Position numbers and translations under genes: made by a program. The notes beneath the pieces were generated by a model. The model saw only the letters and a program-made list of their open reading frames with translations, made no database searches and was not told the origin of the DNA. A DNA stretch of 29,790 nt, from assembly GCA_017997825.1 (NCBI GenBank), contig JAGOEH010000016.1:1-29790 (forward strand). The letters are read 5' to 3'. Source of the DNA: Candidatus Delongbacteria bacterium (GTDB lineage: Bacteria > JAGOEH01). Shown piece by piece: positions 16,960-25,173 of the stretch (within the stretch, counting starts at the first letter, position 1; each line of letters opens with the position of its first letter).

Positions 16960-18129
16960 ATGAAGCGGTATTACGAAGACTCTTATACGGTTGAATTTGA
17001 CGCTTTAGTTTCCCATATCGAACCTGACCGGCTTTACCTTAGCCATACTTATTTTTATCCTGAATCGGGGGGGCAGCCCTCCGATTGGGGTATGATCAAT
17101 GATCAGATGGTCCGCCAGGTCATTTTGGAAAATGATGACCGGATCGCTCATGCCATAAAAAACCCCCATCAGTTTCAGGTCGGGCAGACTGTTCACGGTC
17201 AAATTGACTGGGATCGTCGGTTTGACCATATGCAGCAGCATAGCGGGCAGCATCTGCTATCGGGACTGCTGAATCTCTATTTTCAGGCATCAACAATCAG
17301 CTTTCATTTAGGCAGTGAGCTGTCAACAATTGATATTCATGCTTCCAACCCCGTCAATCCCGATGAGATTGAGGATATACTGAACCGTCATATCCTGATG
17401 GGCATTCCTATTACCGCAACACTCTATGCGGAGCATGAACAGATCCCGGATATCACCCTGCGAAAACCACCCAAAGTGGAACGCAACATCCGCATCGTCA
17501 CCATCGGGGACATCGATTCCTCACCCTGCGGGGGAACTCATCTCAGAAACACCTCGGAACTCCAGATCGGTAAGATCATTTCAATCGAGCCCTACAAAAA
17601 GGGTTATCGGCTGGGATTTGTTTTTGGACGCCGGGCGCTCCAGCTTTTCAGCCGTGAACATTCCATTATCCAGGATTTGACCCGCTTAACATCCTCACCA
17701 TTCTCTGAATTACCCCTCACCATTCAAAATCTTCTTTTGGAAAAAACCAAACTTCGAGGCGATCTCGATCGATTACTCGATGACGTTTACCGGCAACGCA
17801 CCGAATCCTTGATTCGGGAAGCCCAGATTAAAAACCGTACCCGAATCATCATCGCTTGCCTGGATGCAACGGCGGATTATCTCAAACGCACCAGTCTTTT
17901 TTTAAGTGAAACACCCTCTATGATCGCTTTACTCTATAATAGGGATGGAGCCTTTGTACTCCTTACCAATTGCGAACCGGCTATTGATGGCCGTTCCCTG
18001 ATCTCCCAGGAAACCTGGAAGGGCGGAGGAACACCCAAACTGGTTCAGGGGCGATTCATCGAACCCGAATCGTTGCAAGCAATCATCCATAGAGTGAGCA
18101 CAAGGATCATGAACACCGATTTGCCATAG
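16960..18129 (+). CDS. alaX: Free-standing alanyl-tRNA editing protein (AlaX type, with DHHA1-like tail)
   Basis: This 389-aa protein resembles the editing half of alanyl-tRNA synthetase without the catalytic core. Near the N-terminus is TYFYPESGGQPSDWG. The zinc-site residues are H94 and H98 (HSGQH) and C190 and H194 (CGGTH). These enzymes hydrolyse Ser- or Gly-tRNA-Ala made in error. The C-terminal third (about 245-389), with a coiled segment and KGGGTPKLVQG, matches the DHHA1 domain of AlaRS, making this the long AlaX form. GGAG lies 4 nt before the ATG. The catalytic residues look complete, so activity is expected. Two serine tRNAs are nearby, but I see no direct link. Confidence 0.9.
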   Translation: MKRYYEDSYTVEFDALVSHIEPDRLYLSHTYFYPESGGQPSDWGMINDQMVRQVILENDDRIAHAIKNPHQFQVGQTVHGQIDWDRRFDHMQQHSGQHLLSGLLNLYFQASTISFHLGSELSTIDIHASNPVNPDEIEDILNRHILMGIPITATLYAEHEQIPDITLRKPPKVERNIRIVTIGDIDSSPCGGTHLRNTSELQIGKIISIEPYKKGYRLGFVFGRRALQLFSREHSIIQDLTRLTSSPFSELPLTIQNLLLEKTKLRGDLDRLLDDVYRQRTESLIREAQIKNRTRIIIACLDATADYLKRTSLFLSETPSMIALLYNRDGAFVLLTNCEPAIDGRSLISQETWKGGGTPKLVQGRFIEPESLQAIIHRVSTRIMNTDLP

Positions 18130-18209
18130 AGTTTGATACTCAAGCGACGCGTTCCGGGTTAAAAGGGCATTCAGAGTCTGAGACAATATTAAACAGCCAT
18201 GAGGGCAGG

Positions 18210-19583
18210 ATGAGTGATTTAAAAATCGATATTGACCGACTGATCGAAATCGTCAGCGGGGGCGGTATCGTAAAAACCGGTGTCGACATCTATAACAAAG
18301 AACGACTGCTGTTGCTGGAAAAAGATGTTCTGGTCAAAAATATCAATATTCTGCTCCATATCAAACAAAGCGGGATCAATTCCATTCCGATCTCCATCTC
18401 CCAGGACGGCGGCATTTGGGATAAGGACGGAAAAAAGGTACTCAGCAAGAACTACCTGAAAGAAGTCAGCGACAGCAGTACCAAGATCTCACTGCGCGAA
18501 GTGGACCGGCAGATCAACGAGATAAAGAAGCTTAAGCAGGAAGCGGCCCAGATTCATGATACGGCCAAAAAGAACATCAAGAAGGTTTTGAATGATATTC
18601 AGGATCAGGATGGTGTTTTTTCGATCAAAGAAGTAGAAGACACGGTCACCACCATTTTTTCCTTTCTGGAAAAGAATGAGCACTCCTTCTCCTATCTGGC
18701 CAAAGAGATTTTCTCATACGATGACTATCTGTTCAACCATTCCGTCAATGTCTGCACCCTGGGGACGGCGGTTCTGAAGAAATTTAACGATCAGTTCAGC
18801 CAGATGATCAATAATTATCTAAGCGGATTGGCCATCGAAGAGGGGGGGATAAACGAAGGTAAAGAGCATAAAAATGGATTTACCTACCTTCAAGCCGAGG
18901 AGATCCAGGATATATCAACCGGTTTCTTTTTACATGATATCGGTAAAGTTTTGCTCCCGGAACGGATTCTGAACAAGAGCAGCCGCCTGACCGATGGGGA
19001 GTATGAGGAGATCAAAACGCACAGCTACCTTAAAGGGCTGCAAATCCTAAAACGCAATGGAATCGACAATATCTATATTCGGAATATTGTTACCCATCAC
19101 CATGTAGCACTGTTTGCAGGAGAATCCAATGCCTATCCGAATGAGAAACTTCCGATCGAGATTCCGGCGTATGTCAAGATATGCAAGCTAGTGGATATAT
19201 TTGATGCCATTACCTCGAAACGATCTTACAAGGAAGCGGCCAATCCGGTAGTTGCCGTCACGGAGATCTTTAGGAAATATGCTAATCATGATCAATTCCT
19301 GCAGATTATCCTGCACTCATTTGTCAAAGTGGTCGGTGTTTATCCCCCCGGCAGTGTGGTGCAGCTTCAAAACGGCCAATTGGCCTATATTGTTGATAGT
19401 AGCGGACCGATCATCATTCCGTTTACGGATCGGTTGGGAAATACCCTCAATACACCCCAGGATCCGGTCAATTTGTCGGAGATACGACTCAAAAGTTCCG
19501 GGTTCGATATTGATCGGCGCAAACCGCTGATATCTCCTACCGAATACTATAAAGTACTCCCGGCTTTCCTGCGGGAAAGCTAA
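18210..19583 (+). CDS. HD-GYP-family protein with a non-canonical AYP motif
   Basis: This 457-aa cytoplasmic protein has an N-terminal region of about 165 residues (no clear membrane helix, with coiled-coil-like segment 95-130), then an HD-GYP domain. Metal ligands are visible: H177 (NHSVNV), H242-D243 (HDIGK), H271 (THSYLKG), H296-H297 (THHH) and D329 (KLVDIFDA). The usual HHExxDGxGYP reads HHHVALFAGESNAYP (296-310), so the Glu, the DG and the first Gly of GYP are changed. HD-GYP enzymes hydrolyse cyclic di-GMP. With most metal ligands kept it may be active, but the altered GYP loop makes substrate choice uncertain. GAGG precedes the ATG by 5-6 nt. Its stop codon overlaps that of the convergent gene. 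Confidence 0.85.
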   Translation: MSDLKIDIDRLIEIVSGGGIVKTGVDIYNKERLLLLEKDVLVKNINILLHIKQSGINSIPISISQDGGIWDKDGKKVLSKNYLKEVSDSSTKISLREVDRQINEIKKLKQEAAQIHDTAKKNIKKVLNDIQDQDGVFSIKEVEDTVTTIFSFLEKNEHSFSYLAKEIFSYDDYLFNHSVNVCTLGTAVLKKFNDQFSQMINNYLSGLAIEEGGINEGKEHKNGFTYLQAEEIQDISTGFFLHDIGKVLLPERILNKSSRLTDGEYEEIKTHSYLKGLQILKRNGIDNIYIRNIVTHHHVALFAGESNAYPNEKLPIEIPAYVKICKLVDIFDAITSKRSYKEAANPVVAVTEIFRKYANHDQFLQIILHSFVKVVGVYPPGSVVQLQNGQLAYIVDSSGPIIIPFTDRLGNTLNTPQDPVNLSEIRLKSSGFDIDRRKPLISPTEYYKVLPAFLRES

Positions 19584-21409
19584 TTCTTCATCGATTCCAC
19601 CATCAGGATCCGGATCCCGTACATGGAGGGATGATCCGGGGGTTCTCCATTCCAGTCACCGAAGGCGTGGCTGTCATCGGTTGTGTAGTAGAGGCGATAG
19701 GAGCCTTTATCCAGAATAATCTGTTCATCGACCAGCCGGTTTTTTTCCACTCCGCCGGCTTTACTGGTGTTTTCATAGAGCATTTTCCAGACAATTCGGC
19801 CGGTCCCGGTTTCCGCAATCCACCCATAATCGTACATCGTGTTCCGATCGCCCTCTCCGATGGCAATAACTCGGATCCTGGTCGCTTGAGGCAGCGTAAA
19901 GCGTTCCTGCAACATCTTATTGGATCCGACCCGGATGATCTGTACAATCGGGTCGCCCGGTTTGCCGACCATCTCGGGGAATGGGGGTTTACCCGCTTTA
20001 GGATTCGCGGGAGTTGATGGAATTCCCGGCGCTCCGGAAACACCTCCCGATCCGTGGATTTTAGGAACAGCGGGGGTTCCCGGTATGGAGCGTTCGGAAA
20101 GAAATACCTGAATACCATACTGATCGGGATTAGGAGGTGGATTGTCATTCCATGAATCAAAGGCATGGGTATCGTCGGTCACATAATAAACCTCATAGAT
20201 TCCATCATCTAAAAATATCACATCGTCAAACAAGCGGTTTTTACGGCTCCCGCCGGCCCAAACACTGTTCTGATAGGTCATCTCCCACACCTTGACCCGA
20301 TCTTTTTTTCGGATGATCCAGGCATAATCCGCCATCTTACTGTAGTATGAGCTGTACTCGCCATAGGCAATAATCCGGACGGAGGAGGGTTTATTCAGAA
20401 TGAAGGTTTTATTGATCAACTGGTTATCCCGGATTTTGGTCAGATCGACCAAGGCCGAAGTCTTTCGATGCTGATCCAGAATTCTCAGATGAACCGAATC
20501 CGAATGATTGACCAGTTCCATCACAATACCCCAGCACAAAGGATCAGCCGGCGGCTGATCGTTCCAACTGTTGAATGCATGGGAATCATCGGTGTTCCAT
20601 ACCAGGGTGTATTCCCCATTGGGTAAACGGATGACATCCTCATATCTTAGATTCTTGGTTGCTCCCCCTGCCGAGCGGGTATTCTGGGTCGACATTTCCC
20701 AGATCCGATCGCCCTGGCGATTGCTGATCCATCCATAATCGAACATCTCACGATCGGAACGATCTCCTTCGCCTTGAGCATAGATCCGGACAGGAATCGA
20801 GGTATTGGCCGGTACATCACGGATCTCGAAATTGATTTTACGATAGATATTATTGGTCAGGTCCGACAGATCGATGAAATAATGCTTCCCCCAAAAGGGA
20901 TTAAAAGAATCGATTACCCGCACATCGGGCGATGAAAACCCGACTTCAACCGACCAGCGTTTTTCCTCCTGCCGAAGGCGTGAATCTTTATCGGAAATCT
21001 TGATAATGACATCCTCAATAAAGGTTCGCAGTTCGTCCAATCCACTGATCATCATTTTAAAGGATTGATTTCTGGAGAAAAATATATAATAAACGCCGGG
21101 ATCGAGCATAATCTCATCCTCGATTTCATAGGAATACTTTAGGCCCGGCATCAGCTCCAGATCATCCAGATAGGGTTTCCAAACGGTTTTTCTGGTTTTG
21201 GCATCCATAATCCAACAGGAGGTCAGATAATGCGACTTTTTGGCCTGCATACCCAGGATACCATCCAGTTCAATCCGGGATTTGTGTGAAACCTGGAGTA
21301 TCTTGAATGTCACGGTCCCATCCCGATGATTTTTCAGAACAAAGGAATCATCCGCCCAGATCCCAAACCCACTCGATAATGAAATCATCAGAACCAGCCA
21401 GATTCTCAC
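19580..21409 (-). CDS. Secreted protein with three-plus-one copies of an unrecognised module
   Basis: This protein of 609 aa starts at a GTG (21407-21409), since AAGGAG is 7 nt upstream and gives a clean signal peptide (VRIWLVLMISLSSGFGIWA). Three modules of about 100 residues lie at about 188-297, 331-436 and 496-602. Each has a Y-x-WI strand, a VWEM-like strand, an AGG-x-x-KN segment, a strand ending in Gly-x-Tyr, then T-DD-[ST]-HAF-x-x-WN-x-x-PP and a closing YGI or WGI. A degenerate fourth copy lies near residues 31-112. A Pro/Gly-rich linker separates copies 2 and 3. I cannot name the family; an extracellular beta-sandwich or adhesion-like role is a guess. A 5-AA or longer ORF upstream of the GTG only extends into non-conserved leader. 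Confidence 0.8.
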   Translation of the reverse strand: MRIWLVLMISLSSGFGIWADDSFVLKNHRDGTVTFKILQVSHKSRIELDGILGMQAKKSHYLTSCWIMDAKTRKTVWKPYLDDLELMPGLKYSYEIEDEIMLDPGVYYIFFSRNQSFKMMISGLDELRTFIEDVIIKISDKDSRLRQEEKRWSVEVGFSSPDVRVIDSFNPFWGKHYFIDLSDLTNNIYRKINFEIRDVPANTSIPVRIYAQGEGDRSDREMFDYGWISNRQGDRIWEMSTQNTRSAGGATKNLRYEDVIRLPNGEYTLVWNTDDSHAFNSWNDQPPADPLCWGIVMELVNHSDSVHLRILDQHRKTSALVDLTKIRDNQLINKTFILNKPSSVRIIAYGEYSSYYSKMADYAWIIRKKDRVKVWEMTYQNSVWAGGSRKNRLFDDVIFLDDGIYEVYYVTDDTHAFDSWNDNPPPNPDQYGIQVFLSERSIPGTPAVPKIHGSGGVSGAPGIPSTPANPKAGKPPFPEMVGKPGDPIVQIIRVGSNKMLQERFTLPQATRIRVIAIGEGDRNTMYDYGWIAETGTGRIVWKMLYENTSKAGGVEKNRLVDEQIILDKGSYRLYYTTDDSHAFGDWNGEPPDHPSMYGIRILMVESMKN

Positions 21410-21416
21410 CGAACAA

Positions 21417-21422
21417 CTCCTT
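21417..21422 (-). promoter_or_regulatory. RBS that sets a GTG start
   Basis: AAGGAG on the minus strand lies 7 nt before GTG at 21409. The longer ATG start at 21466 lacks an RBS and would put 19 polar residues before the signal peptide, so GTG is preferred. Confidence 0.7.
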
Positions 21423-21430
21423 GGGTTAGC

Positions 21431-21451
21431 ACCGATCGACCTTCGATCGGT
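21431..21451 (-). repeat. Perfect 8-bp inverted repeat with flanking direct repeats
   Basis: Read on the plus strand, ACCGATCG (21431-21438) and CGATCGGT (21444-21451) form a perfect stem with a 5-nt loop. GTTAGCAC occurs as a direct repeat at 21425-21432 and 21467-21474. The set lies just upstream of the RBS of the module-repeat gene. It may be an operator or a leader hairpin; there is no U-tract, so a terminator is unlikely. Confidence 0.5.
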
Positions 21452-21540
21452 ATTGAAGCGCATCACGTTAGCACTCGGACAGACCTAGACCATTTCACTA
21501 TGTTAAGGATACGAAACCGAATAAAAAATGTTTCATGATA

Positions 21541-21569
21541 TTGACATTTTACAAAAATAATCGTATAGT
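21541..21569 (+). promoter_or_regulatory. Promoter of rseP-uvrD
   Basis: TTGACA (21541-21546), a 17-bp spacer and TATAGT (21564-21569), close to consensus. The 5' leader would be about 47 nt. Confidence 0.8.
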
Positions 21570-21611
21570 ATATGAACATTTTTTCAAGGGATCAACCTTA
21601 CAGATTACGAC

Positions 21612-21617
21612 AAGGAG
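21612..21617 (+). promoter_or_regulatory. RBS that sets a TTG start for rseP
   Basis: AAGGAG lies 6 nt before TTG at 21624. No in-frame ATG lies near and the first residues (MTTLLAAVFVLGV) match the family start, so the TTG is well supported. Confidence 0.75.
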
Positions 21618-21623
21618 ATTATT

Positions 21624-22943
21624 TTGACGACTCTTTTAGCCGCCGTTTTTGTGTTGGGAGTTTTGATATTTGTACACGAACTGGGTCATTTTGTAGTGGC
21701 CAAGCTTTCCGGTATCAAAGTGGAACGTTTTTCACTCGGATTTCCGCCGACCCTGATCAGTAAAAAAATCGGCGAAACCGAGTATAGCCTGTCGCTGATT
21801 CCGATCGGCGGCTATGTCAAGATGGCCGGGGAGGATCCGACCATGGATCAGATCACGGGAGCCCCCAACGAATTTCAGAGTCAATCGCTGCCCACCAAGC
21901 TGATGGTGGTGGGGGCGGGCCCCATGATGAATCTGGTGTTGGCGGTGGTTATATTCTGGGGTCTGCTCTATTTCAACGGCCAGACCATTATCAATACCAG
22001 CCGGATCGAGGTACTGGAACCCCGAAGCGGGCTGGGCGAGGTTTTTGCTTTGGAAACCGGGGACTCGATCATCGCACTCAATAATCAGCCGATCCATAAC
22101 TGGCAGGATTTTATGGAGGCTTTACCGGCCAATGCCGGACACCCTGGGCTTACCATGCGGGTCATCCGCCGCGACCAGTCCCTGGATCTTTCAGCCGGCG
22201 GGGATATCATCAAAACGATCAATGACGGCAATCTGGGGATCTACCCCCTGATGACCCCTCAGGTCGATGAGGTGGAAAAGGGATCCCCGGCCGATCGATT
22301 CGGCTTGCGATCCGGTGATATGATCATCTCGGTCCATCATACCCCTGTCCAGACCTATACTCAGCTCAAGGAGATCATCAGCCGCCATCCCGATGATTCG
22401 CTCAATCTCCAGTATATGCGGAACGATTCCATCCATTCCGGCATCATTGTCCCCCAGCGCCGGGAGGTTCCCGGCGATAACGGATCACACAAAGTGGTCG
22501 GGATCATCGGAATCATGGGGCATCTGCCGTTTACTCAGCAGGAATTGCCGTTCGGGCGTTCATTCATAATGGCCATCGAGCAATCCTATAAAACGGTGGC
22601 TCAGATGCTGACCTTTCTCAAACAGCTGATTTTCGGGCAGATTTCGGCCAAGTATGTGGGAGGGCCGGTCTATATCATTCAGCTTTCCGGCAAGATGGCT
22701 CAGGCCGGACTGGAAAGCCTGCTGAGTTTCATCGCCCTGATCAGCCTGAATCTGGCCTTGCTGAACCTGCTGCCGATCCCGGCCCTGGACGGCGGCCATA
22801 TCCTGGTATTTCTCATCGAGGCCGTAATCCGGCATCCGCTGTCGCTCAAACAGAAAAGCATTATCCAATACACCGGATTCGGCTTATTGATCATTGTGAC
22901 GGTCATGGTCACCTTTAACGATATCCTGCGGTTGATGCAATGA
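21624..22943 (+). CDS. rseP: Site-2 intramembrane metalloprotease RseP
   Basis: This 439-aa protein has the S2P layout. TM1 carries zinc motif HELGH at residues 18-22, with the substrate region GGYVKMAGEDP near 64-74. Two PDZ-like domains lie in the middle (about 125-290, with LETGDSIIALNNQPI and LRSGDMIISVHHTPV). C-terminal helices include LNLLPIPALDGGH, whose Asp is the third zinc ligand. RseP cleaves anti-sigma factors and leftover signal peptides inside the membrane. Start is a TTG with a strong RBS. The 3' end overlaps the helicase gene by 4 bp (ATGA). No dxr or cdsA neighbour is seen, unlike the common arrangement. No cognate anti-sigma gene is present in the window. Confidence 0.95.
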   Translation: MTTLLAAVFVLGVLIFVHELGHFVVAKLSGIKVERFSLGFPPTLISKKIGETEYSLSLIPIGGYVKMAGEDPTMDQITGAPNEFQSQSLPTKLMVVGAGPMMNLVLAVVIFWGLLYFNGQTIINTSRIEVLEPRSGLGEVFALETGDSIIALNNQPIHNWQDFMEALPANAGHPGLTMRVIRRDQSLDLSAGGDIIKTINDGNLGIYPLMTPQVDEVEKGSPADRFGLRSGDMIISVHHTPVQTYTQLKEIISRHPDDSLNLQYMRNDSIHSGIIVPQRREVPGDNGSHKVVGIIGIMGHLPFTQQELPFGRSFIMAIEQSYKTVAQMLTFLKQLIFGQISAKYVGGPVYIIQLSGKMAQAGLESLLSFIALISLNLALLNLLPIPALDGGHILVFLIEAVIRHPLSLKQKSIIQYTGFGLLIIVTVMVTFNDILRLMQ

Positions 22944-24877
22944 AGGAGCTGCTGGATGAACTGAATCCGGAACAGCAGTCCGCCGTCCTTTTTCATTCAG
23001 GTCCCCAGTTGATCCTGGCCGGGGCGGGCAGCGGCAAGACCCGGGTCATCACTTACAAAATAGCGTATCTGATCCATGAGGCGATCTGCCGGCCCCAGGA
23101 GATTCTGGGGCTGACCTTCACCAACAAAGCCGCCGAAGAGATGAAGTCCCGGGTCACCGATCTGCTTCATATTCCGCGGCATCAGCTATGGATCAGTACC
23201 TTCCACTCCTTTGCCAACCGGGTACTGCAGCAGGAGATCCATCACCATCCCGATTATCGGAGCCATTTTGTCATCTATGACGAGGCCGATAAAGCCGCTG
23301 CCATCAAAACCATCATTAAAATCCATCAACTTGATGCCGGCGACAGCGACCCGAAAACTGCCGCCGAAGCCATCAGCCAGGCCAAAACCAGATTGGTCGC
23401 TCCGCTGGATTTCTGTAACGAGTTTTCATACCGAAAAAACCAACTGTATCAAGAGATCTATCTGCACTATGACGAACTGCTGCGTCGCAACAATGCCCTC
23501 GATTTTGACGATCTGCTGAAAGTCCTGATCGAGCTGTTCCAAAGCTGTCCGGGCATATTGGCCGACTATCAGCAGCGGTTCCGCTACATACTGGTGGATG
23601 AATACCAGGATACCAACCGCCCCCAGTACCTGATCGTCAAAATGCTCTCCCACCGGCATCGGAATATTTGTGTGGTCGGAGATGACGACCAGTCGATCTA
23701 CAGTTGGCGGGGAGCCGATATCCGGAACATTCTGGATTTTGAAACCGATTTTCCCGATGCCGCCATATACAAACTGGAACGGAATTACCGATCGACCCAG
23801 AACATTCTGACGGCCGCCTCCACCGTCGTCAACTGCAACAAGGACCGGATGTCCAAAACCCTGTGGACGGAAGCCGGAGACGGGGAACCACTGACAGTAT
23901 TCAATGCGGTGGACGACCATGAGGAGGCTCGGTTCGTGGTGGAGCAAATCTACCGGGAAGTCACCTTCAATTACCGGGCATTCAGCGAAATCGCCATTTT
24001 TTACCGCACCAACGCCCAATCCCGGATCCTGGAAGAGTATTGCCGCCGGTTTCAACAACCTATCCCCTACAGCATCATCGGGGGATTCCGGTTCTATGAA
24101 CGCAAGGAAGTCAAGGATCTCCTGAGTTACTTGTGTGTCGTCCACAATCCGGATGACAGCCTGAGCATGCAACGGATCATCAATAATCCCAAACGCGGCA
24201 TCGGCGACAGCACCATCGAAAAAGGCATGAGTCTGATCTCCGACCGCCTGCCCTCCCTGTATCAGGTACTGAGCGATCCGGAATCCTCTCAGTCTTTCAG
24301 CTCCGGATTACGGACCAAAACCCGTTCCTTTGTCTCCATGATCGAGCATTTTCATTCAATCCGGCACCAGGTCCCGATCCACCAACTCCTGACCGATATC
24401 GATTCCGAAAGCGGATATAGCCGGCAATACCGCAATGAGCTGACCATCGAAAACCAGAGCCGGCTGGATAATATCGACGAACTGATCAATGCCGCCTATG
24501 AGTTCGAAGACCGGAATCCCCAAGCCAAGCTGGAGGATTTTCTAAACCAGATCCGCCTACAGTCGGATATCGACCAGATGAGAATCGATCAGGACCAGAT
24601 CACCATGATGACCATCCATTGCGCCAAAGGATTGGAATTTCCGGTGGTTTTCATCTGCGGACTGGAAGAGGGACTCTTCCCGCTCCGTTACAACCAGAAC
24701 GAAATCGAATCCCTGGAAGAGGAGCGGCGATTATTCTATGTCGCACTGACTCGGTCCCGCCAAAAGGTCTATATGAGCTATGCCAATACCCGCCGGCGTT
24801 TCCAGGATTACTATCATAACGAGCCCTCCCGATTTCTGAGCGAACTGCCCCAGGAACTGCTCGATTTTCACTCCTGA
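22940..24877 (+). CDS. uvrD/pcrA: UvrD/PcrA/Rep-type superfamily 1A DNA helicase
   Basis: This 645-aa 3'-5' helicase has the SF1A motifs: Q-motif LNPEQQSAVLF, Walker A AGAGSGKT (residues 27-34), LTFTNKAAEEM, VDEYQDTN (motif II), VGDDDQSIYSWRGAD (III), LERNYRST (IV), and the C-terminal MTIHCAKGLEFPVVF (V) and EERRLFYVALTRS (VI). It is shorter than the usual PcrA/UvrD of about 720 or more residues because the C-terminal tail ends soon after the last motif, so a tail that contacts RNA polymerase is missing. Size is closer to Rep. Likely roles are DNA repair and removing proteins ahead of replication forks. It is coupled to rseP by a 4-bp overlap. Confidence 0.93.
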   Translation: MKELLDELNPEQQSAVLFHSGPQLILAGAGSGKTRVITYKIAYLIHEAICRPQEILGLTFTNKAAEEMKSRVTDLLHIPRHQLWISTFHSFANRVLQQEIHHHPDYRSHFVIYDEADKAAAIKTIIKIHQLDAGDSDPKTAAEAISQAKTRLVAPLDFCNEFSYRKNQLYQEIYLHYDELLRRNNALDFDDLLKVLIELFQSCPGILADYQQRFRYILVDEYQDTNRPQYLIVKMLSHRHRNICVVGDDDQSIYSWRGADIRNILDFETDFPDAAIYKLERNYRSTQNILTAASTVVNCNKDRMSKTLWTEAGDGEPLTVFNAVDDHEEARFVVEQIYREVTFNYRAFSEIAIFYRTNAQSRILEEYCRRFQQPIPYSIIGGFRFYERKEVKDLLSYLCVVHNPDDSLSMQRIINNPKRGIGDSTIEKGMSLISDRLPSLYQVLSDPESSQSFSSGLRTKTRSFVSMIEHFHSIRHQVPIHQLLTDIDSESGYSRQYRNELTIENQSRLDNIDELINAAYEFEDRNPQAKLEDFLNQIRLQSDIDQMRIDQDQITMMTIHCAKGLEFPVVFICGLEEGLFPLRYNQNEIESLEEERRLFYVALTRSRQKVYMSYANTRRRFQDYYHNEPSRFLSELPQELLDFHS

Positions 24878-24950
24878 TTCCTCATCATTCAAATCCAGGC
24901 GGCCGACATTCCAAACGTGCGCTAACTCAATCTGGTATAGAAGGATTCAT

Positions 24951-25091
24951 ATAAAATATCTCGGCCTCCACCCCGGCCATCTCGATGAGATACTCCAGGC
25001 CACGCCTGAATCAAAATTCCTCATCTCCGATCCCTATTCCATGATCAAATCCGTTGTTTTCGACCTCGATGAGAATAAACGATTGGGTTGA
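24951..25091 (+). other. Coding-like open frame without a standard start codon
   Basis: After the helicase stop there are 296 bp without a clear gene. One frame reads a plausible 46-residue peptide (KYLGLHPGHLDEILQATPES, then a short beta-like part ending DENKRLG) that ends in TGA at 25089-25091. AGAAGG lies just upstream, but the first codon at the right place is ATA at 24951. It may be a decayed gene or a non-ATG small gene, or chance. The -35 box of the next promoter overlaps its stop. A faint likeness to FlbD-type small proteins was noted but is not reliable. Confidence 0.25.
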
Positions 25092-25116
25092 CATTTCATC
25101 GGAATTAAATTATATT
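25088..25116 (+). promoter_or_regulatory. Promoter of the TPR-pyrF-cotH row
   Basis: TTGACA (25088-25093), a 17-bp spacer and TATATT (25111-25116), near consensus. Transcription would start near 25123. Confidence 0.8.
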
Positions 25117-25173
25117 ATAAAAAACTTTCGAGTGAATGAAAACCCTTTATACTAAAAGCCAATGGAGGTCGAT

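Noticed and set aside
19603-20166. 187-codon minus-strand frame inside the repeat-protein gene
   Set aside because: Out of frame with the conserved repeats; Pro/Arg-rich shadow.
23426-24172. 248-codon minus-strand open frame
   Set aside because: It is a shadow of the helicase gene, which has all expected motifs on the plus strand.
25162-25173. Earlier ATG for the TPR-like protein
   Set aside because: Its codons form the GGAGG ribosome binding site for the ATG at 25174.
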